From Syngnathus acus (Eukaryota > Chordata > Actinopteri > Syngnathiformes > Syngnathidae), in NCBI RefSeq assembly GCF_901709675.1, contig NC_051097.1:5051039-5115038 (forward strand): 64,000 bases of DNA, written 5' to 3'. Numbering within the stretch: position 1 is the first letter of the stretch; the number at the start of each line of letters is the position of its first letter. Of the stretch, positions 38,422-51,206 are shown one piece after another. Both the position numbers and the translations under genes were made by a program. The notes below the pieces were generated by a model. The model did no database searches, was not told the DNA's origin, and saw only the letters and a program-made list of their open reading frames with translations.

Positions 38422-39546
38422 ACGTACACAATTAAACCATTTAAGAGACTGGTTTGGTAGGTGCCTCTGTTTTAATTAGTAGCCAGGTCAAACCAGCCTC
38501 CACACATTACTCTTTAATGTCTGTGTGTCAATTATAATATCAATGACTTGAGATAATAATTGTTTCTCCATGGGGAACTCGTGAAAGCCATCTATTTTGG
38601 GAATGGCACATATTTGAACAAGGCACGCGGCAACATATTGAGACAGAGCATCCATTAGAGAAAGGGCCATTATTTGAGGAAATACGACATCAAGGTCATA
38701 TGCACTTAAGCCAGGCTTCAATGAAAATAATTAAAATTGCCAATGTGTGAAATACTGATGTTGGAAAACTATAAATTGCATATAGAATTTGCCATCAGTA
38801 TTTCTCTTTTACAAAAATACAATTTTAATGGTTGTACTTTTCCATTTTAAAAAAATCATTAATCCCAATTGCAGTTCAACTATCATATTTCTTTCCAGTG
38901 TGCGTTTAAATTAATATAAATTAAGATGAGGAAGAATAGTTGAGCACTTACAGAGGGTAAACTGCTGTATGTGGATGGCATTCATAGTGAGTTCATTCAT
39001 GAGAAGCCTTGACATTTTGATAATGCCTTGCATTTGTTTGTTTGCCTGTTGTCATGGAGCCTGGTTAAATGTTCATAGTAAAATGGCAATCCATGATGTT
39101 TTCCATTAGTAATGAAGCAAACATCGTTGTCACATTTCGGTTTACATTTTATTTAGAAAAGGGAACAAATTGTATAAATGCACACGCATACACATTACTG
39201 TTGGACATGTTTAACAGCTTGTATTTTATATTTGTTTGAGTCTTTCGAGCGTCTTTGAGTGTCCAGAAAAGCGCTATTTAAATCTGATGCAATATAATTT
39301 TTATTTCCACAGACCAGACATCATCATCATCATCTGCAGACAACCAGTAATGAATGGCGCCCGTTATATAAAGGCTAAAGAAAAGGAGCCCTTGAATGGA
39401 GCTTTGTGGCACACCAAGGTTGTAACATAAAATGGAGTTTTTGTGATGCACTCAGACACAAGTCCATCTACTTCAGGGAGTTCTCAGAAAAGCTGAAGTC
39501 TCAGTTTAGTTTTGTTGCATACCTGCTGTACATTAACAATAAAGGC

Positions 39547-39606
39547 ATTCTATTCTATTCTATTTTATTCTATTCCATTCTATTCTATTCTATTCTATTC
39601 TATTCT
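39547..39606 (+). repeat. (ATTCT)n pentanucleotide repeat, LINE-tail-like
   Basis: About eleven ATTCT units with single-base changes follow CTGCTGTACATTAACAATAA AGGC. A 'caataaaggc' start followed by ATTCT units resembles the 3' tail of fish non-LTR retrotransposons. The LINE origin is inferred. Confidence 0.85.
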
Positions 39607-39807
39607 GTTTATGAGTGAGTGTACCAAAAATCTTTCACGGGTCGAAATACAAAGCTCAAATGACACCCCCTGACACAAACTAATGACACACACTAATTGA
39701 GATGTAGCAGATGACTCTCCTCTGGCAGTGATGCAACACCCTGCCAGCATTCAGTAGTCCTGAGCTGCTGATAGATGGATGTTGAGTCACATTGTTGCCA
39801 TTTCGAG

Positions 39808-39830
39808 CTAGTAGTAGTAGTAGTAGTAGT
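39808..39830 (+). repeat. (TAG)n microsatellite
   Basis: Seven perfect TAG units. Confidence 0.9.
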
Positions 39831-40895
39831 GGTCCTTGTTTGTATATATACGTAGACCCTGCTATTGACTTGTGACGAGTCTTGGGTGCCAAATCTTGAT
39901 CATAACTGCACCGCATCAGCATCGTTGGGGGGTAACAATAATGCCAAAAAACATACATTGTGTGCAGAAAAAGATCTCTGATTGCGGTAACTGCCAGTGC
40001 GCTTGTCGGTGACATTTCACAGAAAGCCATGATTAGAAGGACAAAGTCAATATTTATAGCTGTGTCGCAATGGGCCAATGCTCCAGCATGTTGATAACAA
40101 GGCAATAAGAGAGTCTGGACAATGAGCCCCTTGGGGTGACTTTGATTGAGAAAAGAAAAGGCCAGCTTTTGTTATTGCAACAATACCAAATCTGGAGGAT
40201 GAAGAAATGCACTCACCTTAAAAGGCAGGAGTGCAATGGCAGAAGATTAACAATTTGAGCCTGTGATAGACCTTCTTTGTGATGGCTTTAAAAGTGATTT
40301 CTAGAATTGGTTCTTGCTTTTTGTTCGTGATCCGCAGTCTACTCTGGGTGAAGCCACATTGGGCTGACCTTTAAGCATTACAGCATCCATTTAAGGCAAC
40401 TGGCTTCTTATCTTCTCAACGCTTAAATTGGCACGGACAATATAGCAAAGTTGGCAGCTGATCAGATAATGTTTGTGAAGCAGCATTTGGCTCTTTGCCC
40501 GGGATAATTTCTCGAATCACTCAGTAATAGTAAACAATTGTATATTTGCGGTTTATGAGATGGCTCAGCGTTTAACAGATCTTTAACTGGTCTCCTCACT
40601 GTGTAAGGAAGTATACTGAGTGACTCATTTTCAGAGTGTCCAATGATACCTTTTTCATAACCGACTGAACCAATATAAGGCAAATCGAGCCAAGCCACGC
40701 AAGCAAATTTACATTTCAAGACCGTTGGGAATGAGGTAGATGATAAATTATAATGTTTTTGTTTTGCTACATGCAAATTGTTGACACAGGTCAAAATGAA
40801 GCCCCCAAATCCAAATGAAAGCAAACAGATGTTCCCATTTGGCATTGTCTGCCATTGTTAGCACATCAGGGAGGGGAAAACAACACATTTTTAAA

Positions 40896-41068
40896 TACCG
40901 TAATTTTCGGACTATAAGTCGCGGTTTTTTTCATAGTTTGGGTGGGGGGGCGACTTATACTCAGGAGCGATTTATATACATATATATGGGTTTTTTTCTC
41001 TTTTTTGGGCATTTTATGGCTGGTGCGACTTATACTCCGGTGCGACTTATAGTCCGAAAATTACGGTA
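40896..41068 (+). mobile_element. MITE, TATAAGTCGC family, copy 3
   Basis: It is almost identical to the 25552 copy over its full length of about 173 bp, including GGAGCGATTTATATACATAT. It has TA-bounded TACCGTAATTTTCGGACTAT ends. The near identity suggests recent activity. Confidence 0.92.
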
Positions 41069-41796
41069 GATGTTCTTTGCAAATTTATGCAATTTTTTTT
41101 TTTTATCACTACTCTGCAAGGCGTGCTTAAGTAAAAGGCACTAATTGAGATGAATTAATAGTGAAAAACAGTATTGAATGAGATTATTGCCTGGCATATT
41201 TTGACAGTTTGTACGACATGGCTTTGCTATCTTCCTCTTCCAATATGCATTCAAACATAATCCTATCAATTAATGGAGCATATTTTTTCAATGTTTCTTA
41301 ATCTTTAATGCGCTGAAGCACATTTTTCATAAAATAAATCTCACAGCACACCACCAAAAAATACAACAACCTGAAAAAGTATATTTGATGAAATAATGAT
41401 CATCTCATTTTAGTATACTCAAACATTTACTTTCTCAGTGTGAAACTCTGTCCTCTTTAATTGGTCACACTGACTAAACTTGCAGGGATTGAAGAAAGAC
41501 ACACTCGGAGATCTTAAATAATAATTTTCAGGCCAATTAAGTGAAACTGAATAATTTAAAACATATGCACAACAGCTATGTGGTTGGGAGTCACTACTCT
41601 AAGAGACAGCGGGACCCAGTTGGCTAGTTGTGTCATTGGCTAAAAAAATTTAAAAATAAATTAAAAAATCCCCTTCATTTTCGCATCAACTAAAAATGGG
41701 CAGTAACTTTTCATTATTCATACTGATCATGCATGGACGATTAGGAGCACAGTTCTGCATTTGAATTGTTATGAATCAAAATGCACATAAACTATC

Positions 41797-41816
41797 TCTC
41801 TGTCTCTCTCTCTCTG
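41797..41816 (+). repeat. (CT)n microsatellite
   Basis: A short CT run with one G interruption. Confidence 0.8.
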
Positions 41817-43155
41817 ATTAATTGGAGTGTGGGTTGTAAACAAATAATACAAACAATCTTGTGTTATGCAGCGACGGAATCTTTCTTGTGGTCGCTTCGG
41901 ATTGTTGCACAATGTTGATGTTGCAGTCTGTTCTTGTAATGTCACAACACAATAGTCCTTATACAATAAATTATAAAATGTTTCTTCATATTCTGCAGTT
42001 GGAGTGAATAAACACCTCCGGACACAATTTGTAGGAACACATAATGTAATGTTAATATATTTCACAATCACATCTTCCCAGAGACCATATTGCTTACTGA
42101 AATAATTGTTTTGTTTTCATTTCCCTATTGCAGCAATTAAGGGCGCATAAACTCATAACTGAAAACAGAGACGGAATCTGATGCATGTTGTGCCGTGTTG
42201 CTAAAAGGACATGAGGCAAACAGGCAATACAATTATCGTGACTAAATAGTGCAACTATGCATCGGCAGTACATTTGCCCAAGTTGTTATGGAAATGTGCT
42301 AATTAGCTTTCTACCACATTGAGTAATTATACTTTAATAGTAATTCACACGCAACGCGTATACAGTCAACTGTTGAATGACGCAATGCAGTATTATGGCC
42401 AAACTAAAAGGAAATTAGAAAATAAGGCACTACAAGAATAAAGATGTAATGTTACATGCCAAAATGTCAGGATAATAATGAAAAGAAAATTGTGTGATCT
42501 TTGAAATCTATTTGTTAAAAGTATTTACATGTCACGTTCATTCAGTGCTTTTTTGCAATACTGTACTTTCATATTATATATGAACACAAATGTAGATAGG
42601 AAAAGTTTTAGCTCCACACAGAAGACAAAACTAAAATAGACAATAAGAATTTAGCTCTATTCCACAGTCAGTTGCACACCAGATTAAATGATTTTTAGTA
42701 CCTAAAAAGACAAGTTTTCTATGAAGATGAAATGTTGTGAAAAGTTTAATGATTATAAGGAAATCTTTTTTTAAGATGGTGTGTGAATTTTTAAATTCAC
42801 TTGTTGAAAACTTTGTTCTCTAACTATGTTTCATTTTGAAGTGTCTGAAAATGTTTTTTTTCTCCTTGTCGAATTATGATTTTATTGTATTTGTAAAATT
42901 GTTTCCTCTTTTCAGAAAGTTTTAAAAGGAGAAACAATTGTGATGAAAATGACAATTCTGACTGCTGGATTATAATTGATTTGCTATTGCTTCTGCTATT
43001 TGAAGCCTTTATTCGTCTAGTCATTTTTAAACGACTATGTGTGCAAAACAATTCCAGTCAGGAAATTTAAGTAAACACCAGTGTTTTTTTTTTAACAACT
43101 TTTTGAATTATTCTGTCTTGCATTGTGGGAAATTGGCTGACAGAGATCCAGTGTA

Positions 43156-43410
43156 CAACTAGAATAGAAATTGCGTGTGAAGGCAAAATAGTTGAATAAA
43201 TGCTACAGAACGAAGTTTAAAGTTGGAACGGGTTGAATCGGTAAAATAATATAGGAATTAGAAGGGAAAAAACTAAATTTGTGAATATTAAAGTTGACAA
43301 AAAGGACAAAAATAGAAAGAGGAAAAAATTATAAAAATAAAAATAATATAGTGCATGGTGTAGAATAACACAAGTGTACATAACGCCTTCACACAAAATA
43401 TTGGAGGGAT
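43156..43410 (+). mobile_element. Decayed single-unit Helentron-like element
   Basis: AACTAGAATAGAAATTGCGT followed by GTGAAGGC matches the 5' end of the 60191/61855 elements. The middle holds one degenerate minisatellite unit (AAAGTTGGAACGGGTTGAAT). The end, GTGTAGAATAACAC followed by AACGCCTTCACACAA, is a mutated form of the 3' hairpin of the 61855 element. It supports the inferred boundaries of that family. Confidence 0.7.
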
Positions 43411-43919
43411 GCAGTTTCACAGAAAAACAAACAGAAAATGGGTCAGGTATTAAATGGATGTTATTGCTGCAGCATCAGCTGTCCCTGAGGACTAAGAAAG
43501 CTTATCCCACATTTTTTAACCCCAAAGTCCCAATAGTGTGCGCAAGATTTTTTTTAAGAATGGCTGAGCAGTCTCTTCACAAAGATGGCGTTGAAACTTT
43601 TTATCAATAGTGTTCTTGTGAGATGTTGAGTTTCTTCCCTTAACATGCTGAATCAAAATGTTATGGCCTGATTGTTTTATTTATTGAGTGCATCAATATC
43701 TACTGTACATTGTTTTGCACATCCACATGTTGAAGGATTTGTTGTTTTGTTTCTCTGTTCTATACACTGTTGCTTTGAGTCACTCTTTGAGTTTGTGAAG
43801 GAAAACATTCATCCATAAGTGATGATTTTGCAGCTCCCCACCCGTGCTTGTTTATAAGTGCATATTCCACAGTTGTGGGTGGGGTATTTTTAAGAAGCAG
43901 TCCCAGCTCAACACAGACA

Positions 43920-43920
<1 letters not shown>

Positions 43921-43951
<31 letters not shown>
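43921..43951 (+). repeat. (TA)n microsatellite, left of MITE
   Basis: A pure TA run of about 31 bp. Confidence 0.95.
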
Positions 43952-43958
<7 letters not shown>

Positions 43959-43972
43959 GAAATAAAACTTAA

Positions 43973-44086
43973 AAAGAGGGGGTCGTCTTACATTCGGGGT
44001 CGAGACAAAGGCTTTTTTCAAACGAGTCTTGAAAAAGAGGGGTTATCTTATAATCGGGGTCGTCTTATATTCGGGCCAATACGGTA
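43973..44086 (-). mobile_element. MITE, GTCGTCTTATATTCGGG family
   Basis: It ends GGGTCGTCTTATATTCGGGC CAATACGGTA, with an internal degenerate repeat of GGGGTCGTCTTACATTCGGGG. The terminal CCGTATT and the (A)TATAAGACGAC core parallel the other two MITE families. The left boundary is uncertain because of adjacent AT-rich sequence. Confidence 0.65.
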
Positions 44087-44108
44087 TATATATATATATA
44101 TATATAAT

Positions 44109-44146
<38 letters not shown>
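44085..44146 (+). repeat. Paired (TA)n microsatellites, right of MITE
   Basis: TA runs at 44085-44105 and 44113-44146 are separated by ATCACA. Together with the run at 43921, the TATTCGGG MITE sits inside TA repeats. Confidence 0.9.
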
Positions 44147-44148
<2 letters not shown>

Positions 44149-47100
44149 TACATATTTTTTTTTACATGATGCCCTCCAGAGAAATTTGAGCTGTTTATCG
44201 GTACGTTTAACATGACGAAAAGGATAAAAATCAAACAGCCATACAAGCCCAACAACTTGTGCTACACATTCTTTATGCTGAGTCATTGAAACGCGGGGGT
44301 GTTAAAACAATCTAATAGATTTAGAGTCAGTAAACACAGTGGAAGAAAGTCAAGGACTCTGTTACCACTTAATGTGTTCTTCATTTCCAGAGTATTAACA
44401 CAAATAAAGTACCATGCACTATTCAACGCAAAATTCACATCTCGGCAGTATGTGTCAAGTTACTTTTGACACTGCAATGTCCAGTTGGTCTTGCTGTGTG
44501 TAAAGCTTCTCTCTGTTTCTCCATCCCTCCCCCAATGGGAGCTGAGCTACTGCGAAAGCGACATGGTCCTTGAACCCATATCAGTGCACCATGTGATGAG
44601 TGCCGTCTTAACTCGGGAATCGCAGCAGCTGCGAATGGGAAAATATGGGACGCGTGCCAGCGAGCATGTGTAGCATGTAGTTCCATCTCGCCCGCCCTTG
44701 TTTTCATGACAATTATAAGAAGAACCAAAATAACACAACATGAAGAAAATCTTCATTTATGCACATGGTGTCATTCAGCGTGAGGTGAACAATGCTCTGG
44801 AACAAGACGAGTGTCCTCTTTGTGGACTAATGAATAAAATTAGGCTCTCACTGCTGCCCCAAGTGTACTATTGTCCTCATATGAATGCTCAGTGGGAGGG
44901 AAAATACCTGCACCGTAAAATGACACAGCTGCCGCATGGAAAGCCTGGCTCGTTATCATACAAATATTCCAAACAAAGCCAAATTCCGATTCAATTTGAA
45001 GGTTAAGCCCATAAAACCAAAATTAACGGCAAGTCCCACAACACAACAACACATTCCACAAATACGGTGGATATTTCCGACATGCTATTAAACATGCTAC
45101 GGAGTGCTGTGATTTCAAAGCTAGAAATGTGGGGACTGCAGATTTCTTGCGACAGTTTAAGGAATCTTACTAAATTCTGAGAGGAAAAACATATGGAACA
45201 CATAAACATGAAAGCAGGACGATGACACAGAGGGCTCTCGAGAATCTGAAATGAGAGGACAAATTGTCTCTTCCAAAATAGTCACTGTGACTTCCAAGAG
45301 GAACCCAAGGAGGTGTTTGTTCCTGCAATGAGGCACATTTGGTGTCCCAGTAGATGAGAGGCCCACTGTAATGTCACACATTGTAGTAAAGAAAGGAGAG
45401 CACATTAAATGCTGCTTTGCATTAGAAAAGTAAAGAGGATCTGAGATGTACTTTCATCAGTTTATCACATTCAAGAACTTGACAAAGAGGAAAGAAAATT
45501 GAAGTAATAGGAGGAATGCTTTTCAGAAGGAATTTTTTGAATAAATGAATTTATTTTCCATATAGGTTAGGGACCTTGAATTAAATTACAGAGCGGTCTA
45601 GTTTCTAAGTTTTTTACATGGTAAAGTTCCAAACTCAAGAGCCAATCAACATTTTTTTCTTTTCATTTTCACAACTAAGGAGCAGTCTGAACTTTATTTG
45701 GGTACGGACCAATTTAAGTTGGTACCGATTCAATTGTGTATTAGAACAGCATTAGGATAAAACAAACTGTTCCCAGTCATCACTGGTTGAACGATTCGGA
45801 AAGCAACTTATGCACAGCTATGACCGCTGTGAGTGTTGACGAGAAATCGTCGAGAGTTGCGCTAGCTAAGTGAAGGTGACTGCGTTTGGGGCCATCACTC
45901 AAGCAAAAAGCCTTCTCTGCAAGCGGATGATTAAACCCAATAGCAATTTAACAAGCACGAGTGAGATTGATGGCATAAACAATAGCGCGTCATCGTCACG
46001 GAGCCTTTACAAGAGCTACAAAAACTTTAATCGTAACTCATATAACGCTACTTAAGCAGTATAAATAATGACCCCGACGGGCCATTTAAAGTAAGCGAGC
46101 AATAGTAGCTATGCATATGACAACCACAACATATCACTGATAGATTGCCCAGTCATGACAATTGTGAAGGTCAAATGGAATTCATTTATGGGAAAAATAA
46201 ATAACACCGTAGGAACTAATATCTCTAAATATTCTGAGCTGAAGGATATTGCCAATGTAGTTCCCAATGCATGACTGTAAGTCAATTTTCAATTTGTTCA
46301 ATTGATATAATTCTCTCTATCACCCAACAATATATGCAATGCGTAAATATTGTGTCGTATATCTTTCTAATCTTACCGTATGTATCAAATTGAAATAAAA
46401 TATGACAAATAAACACGATGGTCTCCATGGGTTGTTTCAGAGGTATGAACACAAGTAAACCAAGGTAAGAGCAAATTGCTTGTTACTTTTCAATTTTCTA
46501 TTTCTGCTCAATTTGGCTACTGCGACATTGTTTGGAGAAGAGGAATGGAAGAATGAAATGTGGTCAAATTTACACAGATCCACAGTTTTGTTATTTTTGA
46601 AAGGTTTTAATTGATCAAAAAAATTGATCTTCAATAGCCAAAAGTTGGCAAAACCTGAATTGCCAACCCGCCACTACAAAACCTCAGCTCACTTAAAAAA
46701 AAAATTACCTACTTTACGTTATTTTTTTTTTGTAGCTTTTGTATTTCTTTGTGACATTTATTCCAACTCAATCTCTTGCCGCGTATTAATCTTTTGATGA
46801 CAAACCCTAATGTTTTCATAAAAGAGCAAAAATAAAAGAACAGTGGTTTCACTGATGCAGTTTAGCGAGAAGTGAAGCAGCGTAGTAGCAGCAGCAGCAA
46901 ACCTTTTAATCCTGACTAAGATATTAGAGAAAAAAACATTCATTATTTGTCAAAGCTTAAAGCTTAATAGCATATTGAGCCACTGACTTGATCCACTTAA
47001 CCTTCGATGGCTGAAAATTAAAGCTTCCCTCGAACAAGAGGCACATTAATGTGCTATATTAGAACAATAAGCGCAAATCACATGTCCAATAATTCTTCAT

Positions 47101-49024
47101 GTAGACGCTTTAGTGTCAGACTCAAGGAAGAGGCCAGCGTGCACTTTTAATTAAACGTATGGTGCAATAAACTGCGTGTGTACAGAGGTGACTGAAACAA
47201 TTAAAACTGGGAGCAATTAAAAAAAGTAGCACGCCGAACATTCATCTCTTCAGTCCGCTGATTCCAGTTTTCCACTTCCTGGATGACCGGATGGCTATAC
47301 ATCACCCGTGACTGTTTAATTATAAGAAGGCCATTTCGGCCGTGTTGGACGCGCTTGGCTGAGAATAGTTTCTCATTCTCACATACTGCGCACGCTCAGG
47401 AGTAAAACACGATTCGCTGCCTAGATCTGGATGGAACAAATGAAAGAGGATGATTTAAAAACTGGTACCATTGTGAGTGTTGCTTTTGTTCAGGGCTGGG
47501 TGACTTAAAACACAGCTAGCCTTGTTAGCTTAAGCTAAATTTACACAATTTTAGGTTCTCCCAATGATTCCTCCGACTAAAACGTGGACGCTGGGAAGGT
47601 CGAGGCATGTTTGCATCCACGGTACAAAAAGAAAATGTGAAATCAATATTGTTAATTTCATTCAGAAATTACTTGTACGTTTGTTACCGGCGGCCATGGC
47701 AGACACATTTCAAGCTGTGGAAGAAAAGAAATACTAGAATTCTCAACTCTGTACGTCCAAACGAACGTACATTACCAACTTCTCCACTAAATAGGCATTT
47801 ATACTGGCAAGGATTATTATATCATTATTTTTCACCAGGCTATGACAAGCAAAAAACACATTGGTTCCATTTTTTAAAGAATTCTAGGACTATCACTTCA
47901 GATTCACAAGGCTATGACTCATGCAGGAGAATTTGTTTTTCCCTCCAAAAACTTTCAGAGCAGTGGAAATCCTCAAATATCCTTGGCCAAAGAAAACAGA
48001 CCAATAGTCTTATATCAAGTGCCACTTCTGAAATCTAAATGGTAAGAATAAATGTAGAAAAAAGAATAGAAGAGACATTCGTGAGTAGTAGCACTCGAGC
48101 GATGAAATTGTTTATGCACAAATACAGCATGGCAAGAAGCAAAAGACATTAGTTACCAACAACAAACTAGACGTTGGTCAGTCTGTCATGGGTCAAAATT
48201 TATAAAAGGTCATTGCTGTGAAAACAAGAGTGTGTTACAAACAGACAATATTTTGGAAAGTCGGTTCTCCCGAAAAAAGTTTATTCAATATCCTGAACAA
48301 AAAAATCTTGTTATTCAGTGTTGGCATTGAGGAAATACGACTGAGTAATTCAAAGTCTTGGCCCCCTAAGAAGACATTATAAAAAGGAAGGCTATTCCAG
48401 AGTGCCACAATTCCAATGCAGGAATAAGGGCTGAAAGCCATTAAAGAATCACATAGAGGCAGACGCAATGGTAAAGTGTGGCTGTTTGGTCAAGCAGCCC
48501 GAAGGTGTCCTCTGGCTATTCGAGTGAACATCATTATGTCTGCTACTGTCAGTTCAGGGCCAGACTGCAGTGTGAGGACTCTATTCTTTGAGGCAGTCAA
48601 CTGTCAGTCCAGCAATCTTTCCCCTCAACTCTCTTCCTTTCACTCCTACCTTCCTCCTGTTCCTCACACTTTTGTCCCACCTCCCACATGTCACACTACA
48701 GGGCCAACCTGAACATTGAGCAAAGTGACAACATAGTGTGCCGTCAGGTAGCAGGTTGTGACAATTTGATTTGTGCCCAAGTTGACATACAGGTGATTGG
48801 TGACTAAGAAAAAAATGCATTTACTTTGGAAAGCAATGATCGGCATTTTTGCCTCTGTTCCAACATATTCCATAAACCAAAACAATAACTGAATCATAAT
48901 TATTTATAATTTGCATAATAATAGAGTATTCTAATCATCATTACTTGCAGCTCTAAATCCATCTTTAGGGAATTCACTTTAAGCATCAGAATTACTTATC
49001 TCAATAACTGTTAATCATTTCAAG

Positions 49025-49440
49025 TACCGTATTTTCCGGACTATAAGGCGCACCGGACTATAAGGCGCACATTCAATGAATGGTCCATTTTAAAACTTTG
49101 TCCTTCTATAAGGCGCACCGGACTATAAGGCGCACCATTAATACATCATGTCAGATTTTTAATACAAATCAAATCATTCTCCATTTTATCTTTTTTATTT
49201 CAACTTCAGACACAACAAATTACTTTATAATCACAAAATAATGATCCATAGTCTTTTTGATTTATGATTCATAGTCTTCAGCGGGCCACTTATGATTGAT
49301 TTCATGACACAATGCTTCGGGCCAGTTTAAATTTAGGAATCTAGTCCATATATAAGGCGCACCGGACTATAAGGCGCACTGTCGCCTTTTGAGAAAATGT
49401 TAGGTTTTTAGGTGTGCCTTATAGTCCGGAAAATACGGTA
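49025..49440 (-). mobile_element. 416-bp MITE, GGACTATAAGG subfamily, copy 2
   Basis: TACCGTATTTTCCGGACTAT and ATAGTCCGGAAAATACGGTA are perfect 20-bp inverted ends. Tandem AAGGCGCACCGGACTATAAG motifs lie inside both. The core is the reverse complement of the 190 and 57549 copies. The element lies about 145 bp downstream of the exon 2 donor in gene orientation. Confidence 0.93.
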
Positions 49441-49584
49441 AAAGGTTTTACGAAATATTGACAACTCAAATATCCATATGAGAAATGTTAACATAATTTT
49501 GTTATACCTCCTGGTCATTTCTTTTCTTCCCCCGGAAGAAATGAAGTACTACAGTAAAGGTATTGGTACCTTTTTCGTACTTAC

Positions 49585-49772
49585 CATCACGGAGATGTGC
49601 AGCAGATGCATGTGTTCGTGCATGATGTGAACTGGCTCCCGCGCCGAGGCCTGCGTGGTCTGGGCCACCGCCTCCGATTCCATCAAGGACACGTGGAAAT
49701 AAAGTGTCCCGTTCTCCAGCCACTGCTGCTTCCAGTGAACCTTGGAAATGTCTTCCCCCCTCCCCGACATCT
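49585..49772 (-). CDS. astn2: astn2 exon 2: extracellular segment before the first membrane span
   Basis: The 188-bp exon begins after the acceptor gttctcag and ends at ATG before the donor GTAAGT. It starts in phase 1, with two bases completing a Glu codon, and ends in phase 0. It encodes 62 complete codons containing HWKQQWLENGTLYFHVS, the most conserved block of the astrotactin N-terminal region. NGT within it is an N-glycosylation sequon. The exon ends in LHISVM, the lead-in to membrane span 1, which continues directly into exon 3. A variable Glu/Gln/Ala-rich stretch and a His/Met-rich patch (HIMHEHMHLLH) separate the two blocks. The next upstream exon should end with the G of the split Glu codon, but it is not in the window. 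Confidence 0.92.
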
Positions 49773-50067
49773 CTGAGAACATAACAAAAAACAAGAGAAG
49801 GCATTTAGAAATTGACATTCATCTGGTCTCAAAGGCACACAAGGGTAGTTTGCTGATGTGGCGTGGGCTTTTCTTATACTATGTTCTAACTCAGAACATT
49901 GTCAACGTCAGCAGAAGAACCTATGAATAAGCTGATTTGAACTGACATAACGCTGGTTCAGGAGGAATTAACATCAAATTCTGCCATGCAGTAAATTTGC
50001 ATGCTGATATAGATGCTGTAATCGGTATTAGGAAGAGATTTGTCGACATTTGAGTAAATCAAAAAAT

Positions 50068-50098
50068 TATATAGTATATATAGTATATATATATATAT
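50068..50098 (+). repeat. (TA)n-rich microsatellite
   Basis: ATATAGTATATATAGTATAT followed by a TA run. Confidence 0.8.
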
Positions 50099-50246
50099 CG
50101 TCCAAAATTATTCATTGCCCTAGGGTAGAATATTATTTGGCTTGACTTTTGGCCTATCTGAGTTGCAAATAGACTAGATAGAGTTATGCCCAAAATTATT
50201 CATACCCCTGAGGTATGAATAATTTCAGGCTTGACCGTATATATAA
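50090..50246 (+). mobile_element. Possible small palindromic MITE
   Basis: CGTCCAAAATTATTCATTGC at the left and AATAATTTCAGGCTTGACCG at the right are partially inverted. An internal ATGCCCAAAATTATTCATAC is followed by an inverted GTATGAATAATTT. TATATA lies on both flanks. The 'AAAATTATTCATACCCCTG' word is common to Tc1/mariner-type fish elements as I recall. The boundaries are uncertain. Confidence 0.4.
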
Positions 50247-50814
50247 AATGGAGGAATCACACTTCTCTTCATATCACACCTGATGTTGCTGTCATTGGGG
50301 TGAAGAATATTCCCTAATGGGAAGACAATCGCCATATCAAGCTCAATTAATTGCCTGTCTGCAGCAGTTGCAGGCACGTCATCTCTGCAGCAGTGTTGCT
50401 GTCTTATCTGAATTAATCACTGTGCAATTAAAGTCGATATAAAAACGCATTAGCTTTGGTCCGGCGTCTGCAAATTATGAAGACCTCAGTAAAGAACTGG
50501 AACCTTTTAATGTGGAAATCAAGAGATACTTGATAGTAATAGGGCATGTGTCTGGTTTGAAAACGGTCCATGGAAAGAAGTGGGTTTTGTCTTGATAAGG
50601 AGTGAACATTGACATAAGCGTTGATACTCAAGGTCAAATGTCACTTTTACCTTGACGCTTTGACCTGTGGATGCCGCATAATGTATAAAGTTGAATTTAA
50701 CACAGTGCGCTTTTACGCATGTCATGCACTACCCTCTCTATAGCACATTATGTGGGTTTTCTCATTTTTTTCACTTCAGCCAGGTAATAACAAACCATTG
50801 AATCATTTGTCATG

Positions 50815-51206
50815 TACCATATTTTCCGCACTATAAGGCGCACCGGATTATAAGGCGCACCTTCAATGAATGGCCCATTTTAAAACTTTGTCCATCTGTA
50901 AGGCGCACCGGATTATAAGGCGCATAGAATAAATAACTCAACATTGCTCAAACGTTAATGCAATCACAATATAGTAACACTCGAAATAGTGAAAACAATA
51001 ACAATATATCAATAACTCAAAGTTGCTCAAACGTTAATATCACACAACACAAAATAAACACGTAAAGCTTACTTTAATAAATTAGTCCTCATCCACGAAT
51101 CCACATTGGTTCATATATAAGGCGCACCGGATTATAAGGCGCACTGTCGGCTTTTGAGAAAATTGGAGGTTTTTAGGTGCACCTTATAGTAACGGAAAAT
51201 ACGGTA
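50815..51206 (+). mobile_element. MITE, GCACTATAAGG subfamily with a different core
   Basis: The ends are TACCATATTTTCCGCACTAT and TAACGGAAAATACGGTA. The subterminal repeats are the same as in 15851. The core instead has two near-repeats of AACTCAA(C/A)(A/G)TTGCTCAAACG, at about 50935 and 51014. Confidence 0.88.

Larger units (their letters stand above)
33098..49584 (-). other. astn2: astn2 intron 2, about 16.5 kb
   Basis: It holds an 81-bp hAT mini-element (36910-36990), a full hAT MITE (38100-38421), an L2-like fragment (36494-36600), an ATTCT repeat (39547-39606), a TAG repeat (39808-39830), MITEs (40896-41068, 43973-44086 and 49025-49440), a decayed Helentron-like copy (43156-43410) and TA repeats around 43921-44146. 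The stretches 33110-36490, 41070-43150 and 44150-49020 show nothing recognisable. Confidence 0.8.

Noticed and set aside
47607-48038. 143-codon plus-strand open frame
   Set aside because: No family resemblance, no splice or promoter context, and a composition like the surrounding intron.
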